Source: Ophiosphaerella korrae (lineage: Eukaryota > Ascomycota > Dothideomycetes > Pleosporales > Phaeosphaeriaceae). Taken from it: a stretch of DNA of 64,000 nucleotides. The DNA lies in the NCBI GenBank assembly GCA_028456385.1, contig JALNQF010000088.1, forward strand, positions 62,001 through 126,000, read 5' to 3'. The position numbers were made by a program, and so were the translations under genes. The notes under the pieces are model-generated. The model made no database searches. It was given only the letters and a program-made list of their open reading frames with translations, and was not told where the DNA came from. Below, piece by piece: positions 24,690-36,368 of the stretch (positions within the stretch are counted from its first letter, which is position 1; the number at the start of each line of letters is the position of its first letter).

Positions 24690-27167
24690 CTATCCCAGGT
24701 TGAACTCATCCGCCATACCAGCATGCCGCATGAACTTTTCGCGCGCACGAACCGCCTTGCGCATTTTAGCTGCTTCTTCTGTATCTTGTCCTTCGGGTAG
24801 ATCTAAATCGACCGTCTTCTTCGCAGCTCCACCGCTCTTTGGCGCATCAGTCTTCGCGCCGCGGGCCTTTGCCGGCGTGCGATCGGCTCGGCCAGCGCCT
24901 GTTCGAAGGCCGGGAGCCTTCATGCCAGACGGGCGTTCTCGCAGCGCAAAGGCTTTGGCGAGATGACCGAGATGAAGCTGCTTAATGTCGAAGTACTTGC
25001 GCTCGTCGGCGACGTGGGTGGCGTATGCGCGGACATGGCTTTGGAAGGCTCGACGTGCTGATTCTAGTCTTGCAGGGGACGCGAGGGCCCACCGCTCCAC
25101 GTTGAGTTGGATGTCTTGGGCGATATCCATGTAAGCATTTTTAGTGGCGATGCCGCTCGTGACTAGGCCGCGGGTGAGGATGTCGTCGACATCGTGTCTT
25201 ATGATGTTTACTCCGGCTTCGCTCTCCTTCCTGTCAGACTTGAGAATATCTACATATCCTTCTTCACTACCGGGCATGAGGAAGATGCAGGCACGTCCAT
25301 CACGGCCAGCACGCGCTGTTCGTCCGATACGATGTAAATGATCTTCTCGAGCGAAGGCCGGGTCAAATTCGACAACAAGGTCGACGTTGGGAAGATCAAG
25401 ACCACGGGATGCAACGTCGGTTGCGATGAGAACTGAAGCCTCTTTGTTTTTGGCAAAATTGACGAGGGTTGATGTTCGGAGTGACTGTTGAAGAGAGCCA
25501 TGAAGTCGGTAGGCAGTGACGGAATGTGATTTGGGTGACAATATTGGTGACTCGGCGTGTGTGACTGATAGCTTTATCGGATCGGCTTGGGGTACAGCTT
25601 TGGCTTTTTTCGAGGGTTTCTTTGAAGCTCCATCAGCATCCGCCTCGTCTGTTTCTTCCTTTGCGCTTTCTTGTTTTTCTTCTTCGAGTTTACTGGTAAG
25701 GATGTCGAAGTGGAAATCGACCGAATCGGCGCAGGATACAAAGACTATAGCTTTCATGGCCGACCCTTTACGTGTGAACGCTCGCTTCAAGTAACCTATC
25801 AAGGAGACAAGCCGAAGCTTTGGGGCTACCACAGCATAGGATTGCTTCAGCTGTGCTGGTGCAAAGAAAGTTTGATCATTTTTGCTTTCCTCGTCCATCT
25901 TTTGCTCAGAAGGATCCGCACGGATGTGTACAGCATCCTTCAAACTGATCTGGCCCAAACGTTCGACATCCATCTTCATCGTCGCAGAGCAGAGCACAGT
26001 TGTTCGTTTCTCGGGTAGCCCGGGTATCCTTGCCTTATCATCCTTCTTCGCTCGCATCCGCAGATTTAGGGTACCGACGATCTTTTGAATCTCTTGCTCA
26101 AAACCAAGCTCCATCAACCGATCTCCTTCGTCAAGTACAAGCCACCTGACGTTGCTTACATCCAAAGCTTCCGTATGCTCTAGATGATCTGCTAGTCGGC
26201 CTGGCGTCGCCACTAGAATATTGATACCCTTGCGTAGCCGCGCTTTCTCAGACTTTTTTTTCTCCCCACCAATGACTGTGGTAGCAACGAGCCAATGCGC
26301 ACAGCCTAACAACTTCTCCAAGACAAGCGCAATCTGCTTACTCAGCTCTCGAGTCGGTGCCATGATGATAGCGAATAATCCAGAGTTCCTTTGAACGGCA
26401 TCGTCGTCCTTCCGTTTCTTCATATTTGCTGAGAGCTCCATGAGTCTCTGCACAATAGGTAGCAGATATGAGAGCGTTTTCCCTGACCCAGTCTCTGCTT
26501 GTATGAATGCATCTGAATCATCTTTGATGAGTTGTGTTATTGCTGCCTTCTGAATCGCTGTCGGCGCCTTCAGGTCCATTTTGTTCAGCAGGTGCGACGC
26601 AAGGGTGGTAGATATGCCGAGAGATGTGAATGTGTCGAGCTCGCTGCTCAGCGGCGCGTTTGAAGGTTCGACGGGCGCTTCATCTAGTCGTCGTTCGGGT
26701 GCTTGCGGTTTCGTGGTCGAGGTGGGGTTGTAGGTGAAGAGCGAGGAAATGACCTGCTTGCTGCCGCCCTTGGGTGCTTCTTGTCTCTCCGTCGGCTTCT
26801 TTGTCGCGCCCGGATTTGTCTGCGGCCTGAAGCTACTCCCATCCGTCTTCTCGTTTGCATTTGATCTGAATTCTCCACCAACACGCGCTCTCTTCACCGG
26901 CCTGTCGCCATCATCCCCCAAATCAGGACTCTTGGATATTCGCCTCGTCCTCTGGCCAAGTTCTGTGCGATTTACGTCCGTCGCATTCTCTGTAGTCTTC
27001 TTTGGGACCTTTTCTCCGCTTAATCGAGCGGAAGCCTTGGTGTGCCAGTTTTGCGCCGCCTTCTTCGCTGCAGCGCGATCTCTCCAATTTCCACCTTTGA
27101 GGCTTGGTTTTGCCAAGATGCCTGTCTCAGGTATGGAGAAGTTGAGGAGCATGCCATCGTCGGCCAT
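24690..27167 (-). CDS. DBP7: DEAD-box ATP-dependent RNA helicase Dbp7
   Basis: Single exon, 825 residues, starting at the ATG of MADDGMLLNF, the typical Dbp7 N-terminus. The N-terminal 175 residues are basic and disordered. The helicase core follows: Q-motif (APTAIQKAA, about 201-209), Walker A (AETGSGKT, about 224-231), APTREL, DEGD in place of DEAD (usual for Dbp7), SATM, IATDVASRGLDLP and HRIGRTARAGRDG. The C-terminus is basic (REKFMRHAGMADEFNL). The family acts in the nucleolus in early 60S ribosomal subunit assembly. The frame is open upstream of this ATG to 27353, but that part reads poorly and I excluded it. Confidence 0.95.
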   Translation of the reverse strand: MADDGMLLNFSIPETGILAKPSLKGGNWRDRAAAKKAAQNWHTKASARLSGEKVPKKTTENATDVNRTELGQRTRRISKSPDLGDDGDRPVKRARVGGEFRSNANEKTDGSSFRPQTNPGATKKPTERQEAPKGGSKQVISSLFTYNPTSTTKPQAPERRLDEAPVEPSNAPLSSELDTFTSLGISTTLASHLLNKMDLKAPTAIQKAAITQLIKDDSDAFIQAETGSGKTLSYLLPIVQRLMELSANMKKRKDDDAVQRNSGLFAIIMAPTRELSKQIALVLEKLLGCAHWLVATTVIGGEKKKSEKARLRKGINILVATPGRLADHLEHTEALDVSNVRWLVLDEGDRLMELGFEQEIQKIVGTLNLRMRAKKDDKARIPGLPEKRTTVLCSATMKMDVERLGQISLKDAVHIRADPSEQKMDEESKNDQTFFAPAQLKQSYAVVAPKLRLVSLIGYLKRAFTRKGSAMKAIVFVSCADSVDFHFDILTSKLEEEKQESAKEETDEADADGASKKPSKKAKAVPQADPIKLSVTHAESPILSPKSHSVTAYRLHGSLQQSLRTSTLVNFAKNKEASVLIATDVASRGLDLPNVDLVVEFDPAFAREDHLHRIGRTARAGRDGRACIFLMPGSEEGYVDILKSDRKESEAGVNIIRHDVDDILTRGLVTSGIATKNAYMDIAQDIQLNVERWALASPARLESARRAFQSHVRAYATHVADERKYFDIKQLHLGHLAKAFALRERPSGMKAPGLRTGAGRADRTPAKARGAKTDAPKSGGAAKKTVDLDLPEGQDTEEAAKMRKAVRAREKFMRHAGMADEFNLG

Positions 27168-27563
27168 GTTGCCCCGAGTTGTAGTATTTGTGTAGTTTCC
27201 AAGTGCAGGTCGCAATCCGGAAATCTCGTGCGGAACTTTTTGGTGGAGCAGGTGCTCGGGCCATCCGAACACCGACGACCTCCCATTCGCTCCTTCGCAT
27301 GTACATGCTCCTCGAGTACCTAGGCACGTTACCATTAGCAAACGAAGACACACGTTTTATATTCAATCTTTTCATGGTATTCTGAGAAGAGATTCAAGTC
27401 TAACTAGGCCTAGCTACTAGCTGTCATAACCAAATCGTTCTCACATCATACAGTCGATCCCATCGAAACTACTTCTTATCGTAGAGTAAATCCAAGGAGG
27501 TTATACAGCAGGTATGGACAGTCTCTGCACCATTCCATATCCAACTAGACAAAAGAAAGGATA
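27168..27563. other. Intergenic, upstream of DBP7
   Basis: About 400 bp between the DBP7 start and the 3' end of the NLR-like pseudogene. It probably contains the DBP7 promoter. No specific element was recognised. Confidence 0.4.
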
Positions 27564-30500
27564 TCAAAGTGAACAAGGCGAATCCACTCGTACGCTTATT
27601 CTCCCCTTTTCCCACCCCGCCAGATCTTGTTCCAACTTGGCCGCCACTGGGTGCTCCCTCACACTGATCCTAGCAAGACCTTCGAGCGCCTCGTTAGCAA
27701 CGCGTTTGAAGTCATCATGTCTACCAAGTGCATTGTACGCGGCGGTTAGGTCAATGAGCCCGCCCAACCGGTCTGGATGATACTCTCCGCGGCCCTGAAG
27801 TGTTCGTTGGCGCTCTGTGCATCGAGAAGTTGCTGTTCAGCCTCTTCCCAGCGTTCTTGCTGCACCAATGCTCGCCCGAGCTGACATCGACCCCACAGGC
27901 ACCTATAGAGTAATAACGCCTTGTTAGTACTCATATCATGGCGATGGATTTCATTGAAGGCTTCTTACCCATAGTGACCTATGCCCAAGTCACGCTCAGC
28001 AATTGCCAGCGCAGTTTGGATCAGATCTTCTGCTTCCTGGAACTGACCTAGCGCACTCTTGATCAGAGCCAATACTATCATTGCGCGTAAAGTATAGGGA
28101 TGCTCTTTCCCTAATTGTTTCTTTTGAATCTCAAGGGCATTGACCATGATCTCGTAGCTCTCTTGAATATGTTCTGGAATTGCGCTTCCACTGCACAGAA
28201 AGCAAGACGCTCACGCGATTTCAGGATAAGCGGATGGTCTTCTCGGTAAACTTTGCTCACCCCTGTGATGGCGCGGATATGCAGATTTCGCGCCCGCCCG
28301 AGAGTTTCTTCGGTGCGAAACATGGTTAGGGTTCGCCCCAAGTTGTCCATAGCAATCAGTATATCTTTGTGGTCAATACCATACATATTGCTCAGACCGT
28401 TCATTGCTTCCTCTTGTAGGCGGCTCGCATCGCTTATGCGGCCTTGAAAACTTTGCGACTCCCCAAGATCAATTTTGCAATCAAGGTCTGGTGGTGGTCA
28501 AGTCCGAACATAAAGATATATGCGTTTGACAGTTCGTTTTGAAGTGTTTCTGCCTGAATTGAAAGAAAGGGAGTCAGCACCTAACTCGTATACAGTTGGT
28601 ATATGAAAGAATACTTACATCATTACAGTGAATGAACTTGATCGGATATGGTGAAAGGGCTGTTATCATGCGACGTGCTTTGGGATCATCGAGGCTTAAT
28701 ACTTTCATTGTGATGTCCCTCACGGCGAATTGTAATTGATTGGCCTCCTTGCAGCACCCATTTTACATGTATACTATGCTGAATTTGGCATACATTACCT
28801 CCTTATCTCTATCGAATCCGCCTTCGAATATGGGCCACGATTTCATTCGAGCTGTACGATTGTCCCTTATACGTTGCTCAATCGGCTTCTGGCAATTGAT
28901 CATGTGATTGATGTGAGGAAGAAGGCTTCTTCTCAGCTCTTCATCCTGACATGTGCTGCCCAGTGAAGGTAGCAAGATAGAATGGGAGAGTACTCTTACT
29001 GCAGCACCACACCATACGCTCTGTTCAGGAGGGCTAAGATCTGGTCTTTCACGTGCCCATCTATGGACAAGGGGATGAAGAGAATAGCTATCAGTTTTCT
29101 TGTTATGTGCAACCAGCGAGCCGAGGGTAAGTTGTCTGAGGACAAGGCGTAGTGAGTGCGAATTAAAGTCAGGTGACTCTCGACCAGACCGGATCACCTG
29201 TCTGATGTCAGCAGAGCACACATTGAGAATGCGGCCTCTTTAAGTTTATGCCGTGCTGATATTTTTACATATCTTCGGCAATAATTTGTGCAAGAATCTT
29301 TTTCAAGGCTTATACCTATTTCGTGTGAAAAAGTCTAGAAGCATAGCCTCTAATGCTCCATCCTTCCGATGAATAAAATGTGAGCCGAACTTACGCTAGG
29401 TAACGTTTTGGGGCCTCGACTCTTAGACTTCCACCTCGTTATCCAGCTAGGTGATGGGGTGGCAGCACATGAGTGCGGACCATTCCTTCTATTTTCTTGG
29501 TTTTGCTCCTCTTCTATCTTTGCATTTGTTATTGCTCTTTCCAAAATATAAAAGCGGATATTCTGCCGATCGAAGAATGCGAGTGTGTTGAGTAACTGGA
29601 GCGCGTCACGAGTAACCTGCGTTTCTCGGGTAGTGATAACTTGAAGATTTAGATCAAGGGTAGTGTATACTGTGAGTTCATCACCAGCAGCATTTCTTGA
29701 CTTCGTAGTAAGCTTCTTTTGTCTTATTTGTTTCCATTGGCTCTCGTAGTATTTCAGGTAGTTTTGAAACGTACACAGGCCTTCTCGGATTGTATTTCCA
29801 GCTTGAGCTATGGCTATGGCAAGATGGCCGAGCGCTGTTACGATGCCTTTCGCCGCCTTGGCGATAGTTGAGTCCCGTGTTTGCACCTCTCCAGCAGTTT
29901 TGAAGAGGAGACTAGTGACCTCGTCATCTTCAAGCCCTTGGAAATTGAATGAACCTGGCCCAATGTTACCGAGCTTTGTGTGTATCTGGTTTCTAGTCGT
30001 TATGACCACAAAGCCTCGATTACCTACGGGAAGATGTGATTCAATTTCGAATTCAGGGTCATCTGTGTTGTCAATAATGAGCAACCAACGTTTAGTGGTA
30101 TTTGCCAACCAATGGAGCGCCGCTTTTTCATTCGCCTCCACTCCGACTATGTTCGAGACATTGTTGGAGTAAGTTTGCTCGAGCCTCTCTTCACTACTTC
30201 CATTAACCCAAAACACGCCCCAGAAGCTGCACGCAGAAGATTAGTATTCTAGGATAAATGTTGGAAGGGAAATCCTTACGATTCTCTATGATCCTGAGCA
30301 AATTTGGAGCAGAACTAGGTCTTACCGGAGCCTCCAATCCCACATACCACAAATCGCTTTTGTACTCCTGGCTTACTTTCATGTGGTGTCCCCTCCTGGT
30401 GAATTACTTTTGGGAACATCCACTTGGCCAACGCCTTCGCGTGCTCCTCTCTTCCAGTATAAAACTGATCAACAGGTCTCGATATATCAAAGTGTTTGTC

Positions 30501-31250
30501 GATGTCCGCTTTTTTTCGAGTTAAGGCCGCTTCAGTGCTGATCATGGATGCAATCATCTGTCCTAGAACCGATAGAGAGATTGACGTGAAGTCATTGTAC
30601 GTCTGGGAAGTGATTATAGAGTCATACAAAAACAAGGGAGCGTCTTACAGAGCTAGGAATTTACTTTCCAAACTTTGGATCATCATCGTAAGCTTTGCCA
30701 ACATTGATGTTTGAGTTTCGTGATGCCCTTCAGTCGCATACCTATGATTGTGTCAGCACGTTCACGACACTACAAACGTGCATAATGCCTAGGCTTGCCT
30801 CAAGATGAATGTTAACCAAATTTGCAACGCTCTCTGGTAGTTGGAAATCTGATCCCTAAGTCCAGAGATGGCACCTCTTTTGTCTCGCAATCGTTGCGAC
30901 TTGAGAAGGATGTCACGCTTTCCAGTAATGGATAAATCACCATCGAAGACCTGCTTTATGCAGTGCTCGAGCCTTTTGGCAAGTTTCTGTCCATCTTGTA
31001 GAGTTTTCCCCGTATGAAACCACAGCATCCTCTCCTCGCCATTAAGGGCGAGATTACTTACGTTCTTGAGGAATTCCTGTTCCACATTACCATGCACGCT
31101 GGCTAGGGCCTTGATTTCAGATATCAAGGCCTGGATATCCTCTTCAAAACTCTCCGTAGCAACCTTGACATTTTTGAGATATTGGATCACTCGGAGTAAG
31201 ACGTCAGCGATACTGACTCCTGCCGCGACGAACGAAACTAGCTCAGCCAT
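27564..31250 (-). pseudogene. NLR-like STAND protein pseudogene (fungal N-terminal domain, NB-ARC, TPR)
   Basis: Minus strand. The first exon (31250-30799) encodes MAELVSFVAAGVSIADVLLR and a helical domain like the N-terminal domain of fungal STAND proteins. Later exons give a P-loop (GIGGSGKT), RWLLIIDNTDD (Walker B), FVVITTR (sensor-like), a winged-helix region with HPLVHRWARERP, and kinesin-light-chain/TPR repeats (AMNGLSNMYGIDHKDILIAMDNLGRT, split across a frame break upstream). Breaks in the expected frame: TAG at 30315-30317 directly after GKT; TAA at 28763-28765 after FSIVYM; a one-base loss at a G run near 28460; frame changes near 28190 and 27795; and no phase-compatible splice near 30640. 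The surrounding sequence still reads as protein, so the decay looks recent. Intact relatives act in non-self recognition. Sequencing error could explain some indels but not the stop codons. Confidence 0.8.
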
Positions 31251-32109
31251 ACTAGGAAAGTACCCTAAGAATAATCGTGTGTACCGAAGATGACAACAGG
31301 AGGCCTGCGGCGATGTGATTCTGGACTATACAGGAATGCGAAAAGAGAGTCATTTATTTCATAATCGGCCCACACAAACCGGTGAGTTTCAACGATATAG
31401 TGTGCACAGGGATGGAAGTTCGCTGAAAGGGGTTTGCATGATATAACAACAAATAGTAGGATTTTTCTCATCCCCAGAAAGGTTGAAACTTTAGGACTCC
31501 TCATTAACTACCGGTGCAGCTATACCAATGGTGGTAAATGGTGGTAGCCAGCCGCCTACTTGCTAAACCAACTTGTAGTGCGCACGTTTCACCGGATCCA
31601 AATAAACAAGGTTTAGGTGGGGAAGCGAAATTAAGTGAGTGGTGATTATTTCAAAGTGGCAAAACTGCTGTGAGAACGGGAAGTACCAAAGCGGGGCGAC
31701 GAGGAAGCTTCGTAATTGGTATCGCGGTACCGCCAATATGGTCGATGCAACCACACACTGCATGTGAATGCATTGAGCGCCAGTCTCCTTGCCCAAGAAA
31801 TTGCCAAAAGAAAAGGCACCGTACTCAGAATTTCATGGTTAATCCCGAGGTCCTTGGCTGGAGCACTATTACTCTCATGTAATGCTCCCATGGACAAAGT
31901 GACATCAGAACTACTTATATTGCGGATAGGTATGATGCTTACCTACTCGTTTGGTAATACCGAGGTTGTTTTTGATCATAATCCCAGCCTTAGGTTTCGT
32001 AGGCTATCGATATTAGATACGTCAACATGAGAGAGAGGTGAGGTGGATTGCAGATTTTGGGGGTCGGGGCTCAATGCTGATAGTATCTCTAAAAGTATAT
32101 TGCTTTTTT
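31251..32109. other. Intergenic, upstream of the NLR-like pseudogene
   Basis: About 860 bp with short frames on both strands only. No recognised gene or repeat. Confidence 0.45.
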
Positions 32110-33680
32110 TTGCAGCACAAAAAGGCTGCAGCCCGCCTCGACGATGGACAGCTCTCTGACTGCAAGAAGTAGACTTACTCGTTCAGGTCTCCCACCACGC
32201 TAGAACAGAGGCCACTCTCCATTTTTTTCCTGGAAATCATAGAAGCTTCGAAAACAACACACGAGCAAGAATTGCGTAAGAGCCATAGCGACACCATCTT
32301 CTATGTTGTAACTTATCAATAAGTACCTAGTAGTCGGGGGCAGAGGGGTCAACACCATCGAACCTCGCTACATTGAAGAGATCCTTTCAAATCAATTCGA
32401 AGGTTAAATTCGCGAAATACTCCTTGCTTTAGAAGCCATGCTGAATTCTAACAGACCTCGGACTAGGTCTCTGCCCACTGAATTTTGCCTCACTCCTGGG
32501 AAGCGGTATATTTATCCAAGATGGTGCAGCATGGAAATATTCGCATAATCTTCCGCGACCACAGTTCATGTCGAACCAATATCAGAATTTTGAAGAGATC
32601 AAAAACAGCGTCGAAAGCCTGATATAAAACATACAAGCAGATGGTATCGTTGACTCGCAACCACAGTTTTTTTTTAGGTTAACTTTCAACACCACGACAT
32701 TCCTGCTCGTTGGAGATAAATTCTTGCCCCTGGACTCCAACGAGATTGCCAACAAGGATTTTGAATTCGCCAACGCTTCAACACTGGTCAGGATTTCCTT
32801 TCCCATCGAGGCCGTCTGGGCGATTTCTACTGGATCACTGACCACATTCCTACGTTCTAAATAGCCTTCAAGACCTCACATTCGTTTATTTGACCCTGCT
32901 ATTCAGAGAGCTCTGGGTACCGCTGATAAGCCAAAACAATGAGACGTCCCTGACAACAAACGATATGTATTTATCGACGCACTCATACAGGTGACAAGAG
33001 ATAAGAAGGTATTCCGCGAACAGGTCTCAACTCCTTCTCGCAGGTAGAGACACGACTGCGTGCTGTCTGACCTGGACCCTCAATCTCCTAGCACGCCATC
33101 CACGAGTCGTGGAAAATCTACGAGCAGAAATCACAGCGGTAAGTGGACTCGGCGTAAATGCAGTCCAGCCAATATGCGAGCATCTAAAGATGACATACCT
33201 GGGTTTGGTTCTCAAAGAAGACTTGCGCCTTTAGCCATTCGTTCCGGTGAACTTCCGTGCAGCCCTCAAGACAGCAAATCTGCCAATAGGTGGTGGGTCT
33301 GATGGTCAGTCGCCTATCCTCGTCCGGAAGGATGAAGCGGTGGGTTATTGCGTATACGCTATGTATTGTTGTAAAGACATATATGGAGCGAATGTGGTGG
33401 ACTTTTATCTGAAGCGGTTAGAGGGCGATAAACTTAGAGATGTGGGTTATGGATATCTCCCGTTCAATAGAGGCCCTCGAGTGTGCTTAGGGCAGGAGTT
33501 TGCGCTACTGGAAGCTGGTTACACTGTGGCTAGGTTGGTATAGCATTACCCGTTCATCAGTGTTCCGCAAGGCAACCCAGCCATCGAGGTTAGTAAGGAA
33601 AAGCGAACTCTTACACTTGTTGTTGCAGCCGGAGGTGGGTGTCACGTACACTTGCGGTTGGCAGAATGAAAGTGTGTTGT
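32110..33680 (+). pseudogene. Decayed cytochrome P450, CYP52-like
   Basis: Fragments of one P450 lie in order on the plus strand in shifting frames. They are KGCSPPRRW (about 32117), EIIEASKTTHEQELRKSH, TIEPRYIEEILSNQFEG (about 32350), GSGIFIQDGAAWKYSH (about 32505), RLTFNTTTFLLVG, YVFIDALIQVTRDKKVFRE (about 32965), the I-helix AGRDTT (33040-33057), the K-helix ExxR in KEDLRL (33217), VPVNFRAALKTANLP, and the haem-binding FNRGPRVCLG (33463-33492). Breaks include TAG at 33232 where tyrosine of RLYP is expected, stops near 32620 and 33541, a frame change near 33025, and loss of the usual DEFRPERW segment. CYP52-type enzymes hydroxylate alkanes and fatty acids; this copy cannot. The family call rests on recalled similarity. 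Confidence 0.75.
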
Positions 33681-33689
33681 ACTCTCAGT

Positions 33690-34033
33690 CAATTTGGAGT
33701 AATTTACGATTCCTAGTTAAATTATTTAGTAGCATATAATCTATCGTATGTAACAGGCGTTGATACAAGGAAAGTCATATTCCCACTTATTCAGTTTACC
33801 GAGAGTCGTGTATGAATGTTCGACCACGTGATCGTACCTTAAGCTGCGTCGTAGAAACCAGTCTTCCTTACCTTTCTCAACTTACTGCCAAAATGGCTAC
33901 CTTTCTACTGAAGTTTTTTTCATCCATGTTCAGACAGGACTTCTATCTACTGTTGTCTTAAAATTTCACGACTTTGCATGTGACGTCGAGGGTAGGAGCT
34001 ATGGCCTACAGCATCTCCGCGCGTCACTCCGCA
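33690..34033. promoter_or_regulatory. Intergenic, upstream of the pantothenate synthetase gene
   Basis: About 340 bp with pyrimidine-rich tracts near 33850-33960. It is the presumed promoter and 5' leader of the gene at 34034. No specific site was recognised. Confidence 0.35.
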
Positions 34034-35235
34034 ATGATACTCTTCCGACGAACCGCTGGTAAGTGGCTGGTGCACAACCATCCTCAAAGCTGATAGATGC
34101 AGTCCCTTTAGTCAATTGGAACACGTGTGGGAGGACTGCGCCTTCCCCAAGAGCTGCCTTCCCAATCCATACCACACGACCACTCTCCAGCACCTCCGTC
34201 CGAAAAGCGCGAAAAGCGTCTGTCACTTCCAACACTCAAGTCTTCCACGATGTAGCTCCTTTGCGCAAGTACCGGCGAGAGTTACTTCTCCAAAATCGCA
34301 CAATTGGCCTTGTACCCACCATGGGCGCGTTGCACGAGGGCCATATCTCGCTAGTTCGACACGCTGCAGCTGAGAATACTGATGTGTTCGTGACCATCTA
34401 TGTCAACCCTACCCAGTTCGGGCTGAACGAGGACTTGGCTTCTTATCCAAAAACATGGGAGACAGACTTGCAGATGCTGCACGAATTGGATAAGCAATTA
34501 GCAAGTGCGGGTAACGGCCGGGTGACAGCCGTGTTTGCACCGAGCACCCAGACCATGTACCCTACATTGCCGCCTGATAGTAGCATTCCAGGCGTAGGCA
34601 CTTTTATTGAGATGCGCCCTCTAGGCCAGCTGCTGGAGGGTGCATCAAGGCCAGTTTTCTTCCGCGGGGTAGCAACAGTATGCATGAAACTCTTCAACAT
34701 CTGTGCGCCAGAGCGTGTCTACTTTGGCCAGAAAGATATTCAGCAGACTGTTGTCATCAAGCGACTTGTCAAGGACTTCCATTTGGACATGGATGTGCGC
34801 ATCGTTCCGACTGCACGGGAGCCAGACGGTCTGGCACTCTCCTCCCGCAACGTGTACCTTGGCGCCCGTCGCCGTGCTGTCGGCATTGTGCTGAATCAGG
34901 CGCTGCGGAAAGCTGAAGCACAGTACAAGGCTGGGAAGCGGTTGCGAGGCGACATTCTCTGGCCTGCAGTAGACCACAGCGACCGAATACTACTTGAGCA
35001 AGAGTCCATGGAACCCAGCAAGCGCGCCAAGTTTGAAGTCGACTTCATTAGCCTCGCAGACCCCGACACCATGGAAGAGGTAGATCGTATAGACGAGACG
35101 AAAGGTGCCATTATTAGTGGCGCGGTGAAGATGCTACCGCTTGAAGAGCCTCAAGAGGGTGAAGAATTGGGAAATGGTGGAGGTCAAATTCCTGTGCGAT
35201 TGATTGACAACATCGTGCTAGCTGGGACTAAATGA
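34034..35235 (+). CDS. PAN6: Pantothenate synthetase (pantoate--beta-alanine ligase)
   Basis: Two exons, 34034-34058 and 34097-35235, separated by a 38-bp intron (GTAAGT...TGATAG), give 387 residues. Without this intron no ATG precedes the conserved part in frame. The first 55 residues (MILFRRTADAVPLVN..., Arg/Ser/Thr-rich) look like a mitochondrial presequence, which is inference. Family motifs are GLVPTMGALHEGH (the HxGH nucleotide-binding site), YVNPTQFG, a VYFGQKDIQQ block and ALSSRNVYL. It condenses pantoate with beta-alanine at the cost of ATP to make pantothenate for coenzyme A. Compared with bacterial PanC (about 280 residues), it has an insertion around SAGNGRVTAVFAPSTQ and an extended C-terminus, both common in fungal enzymes. 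Confidence 0.94.
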
Positions 35236-35757
35236 AGATGGATACTGTACCACAAAGCTGCTCATGCAGTATGTGCTCGCTCGTGCGAATTAAGATTGTG
35301 TTTACCAAAAGAGCTATCGCTATGACCAATCTCTACCGGTAAAGTACTTGTGCAACTGCTGTGAACAGGAATTAAATACTGCTGTGCTCCACCGATGATT
35401 GCAACTGTCACACTGGGACTACCACCTGTACCCAACCGTGTCCAGCGTTTTGCTATCCGTCCTAGCTCCGGAACTGGTGTTGCATCGCTCATCAATCTAG
35501 TGCGGCATCGCCGTTGGATTGCGTGGCTCTTGAGATTTGGTACAGAACAATTGTCTGCAGGGACTCGTCGTTTGTCTGGTTGAACCACGAGAAGCGTTTG
35601 CAGCACAAGGCCCCAATCCCACCACCCCATGTTTTCCTCGGTAGACATGCCTTCCCTCGAGTCCTCTTTCATCAATGTAAAGCCACTGTTCACCCCAGCC
35701 AACCTTCTCTAACACCAGCACAGTTGAACAAACCTGCGCTTCACACAACAGCCTAAC
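35236..35757. other. Intergenic
   Basis: About 520 bp between two plus-strand genes. The antisense frame here has no coding character. No motif recognised. Confidence 0.4.
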
Positions 35758-36368
35758 ATGGCACCCCAACAAGCTAGTGAGCAAACAGCACTCACAACCA
35801 TCTACATCAGCAAAGAAGCAACCCCTGGACCAGGCACAACCCCAAACCAAACCACTCCCGTTTCCTTCCAGCCATACACCACCATCGTCGCCATCATCAT
35901 CACCAATTCAGCTCAACTAAGGTTCCTCACCGCGCCCTCAAACTCCACCAAAGCACCCCACTTGCCCTCTAACTCTACCACCACCAGCTCATACAACGCC
36001 TCAACAACCCCTTTCACCCTCACAACATCGTCATCAACAAGAATCCTGCCCCACGCTACAACACAGGCGCTCAGCGAAACTCAAGTGCCAAAGGCATGGG
36101 GTCCGAAAAACCTGGACATTGAGCGCGTGCGGCAGAGCATGTTTCTGCTGGGGGCGCTGTTGTTCTTTGTGGTCACTATGGCAGTGATTATTGGGGGTAG
36201 GGCTATGAAGTGAGTTAGCTTTTTCATGTCGGAAGTGAGAGGATGGCGTGCTGACGAATGGTGTGTAGGTCGATGTGGAAGTCGAAGTTGTGTTGCGTGC
36301 CGTTTGTGCAGAGGGCTAGGGTTAGGGTTAGGGAGAAGGAGGGTGATATCGAGATGTCGTGTAGATAG
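35758..36368 (+). CDS. Hypothetical Ser/Thr-rich single-pass membrane protein
   Basis: Exon 1 is 35758-36209 and exon 2 is 36269-36368; the intron is 59 bp (GTGAGT...GTGTAG, with a GCTGACG branch-like site). The product is 183 residues. The N-terminal 120 residues are rich in Thr, Ser, Pro and NxS/T sites, as in an extracellular mucin-like region. One membrane segment follows (MFLLGALLFFVVTMAVIIGG, about 131-150), then a short basic tail (KSMWKSKLCCVPFVQ, RARVRVREKEGD). There is no classical signal peptide, so it may be type III or tail-anchored-like. I do not recognise the family. Without the intron the protein would stop at 36213, right after the membrane segment. Confidence 0.6.
36316..36333. 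repeat. Telomere-like tandem motif (CTAGGG + 2 x TTAGGG)
   Basis: Three hexamer units matching the TTAGGG telomere repeat of filamentous fungi (the first with one change). They lie inside the second exon of the small membrane protein gene, where they encode alternating Arg and Val. Confidence 0.75.

Noticed and set aside
30295..30326. A 32-bp GTAAGA...CTCAG segment that would remove the stop after Walker A in the NLR gene
   Set aside because: Too short for an intron, and removal would delete the Walker A lysine and threonine. A premature stop is the better reading.
34443..34977. Minus-strand frames opposite pantothenate synthetase
   Set aside because: Antisense shadows of a strongly conserved coding sequence.
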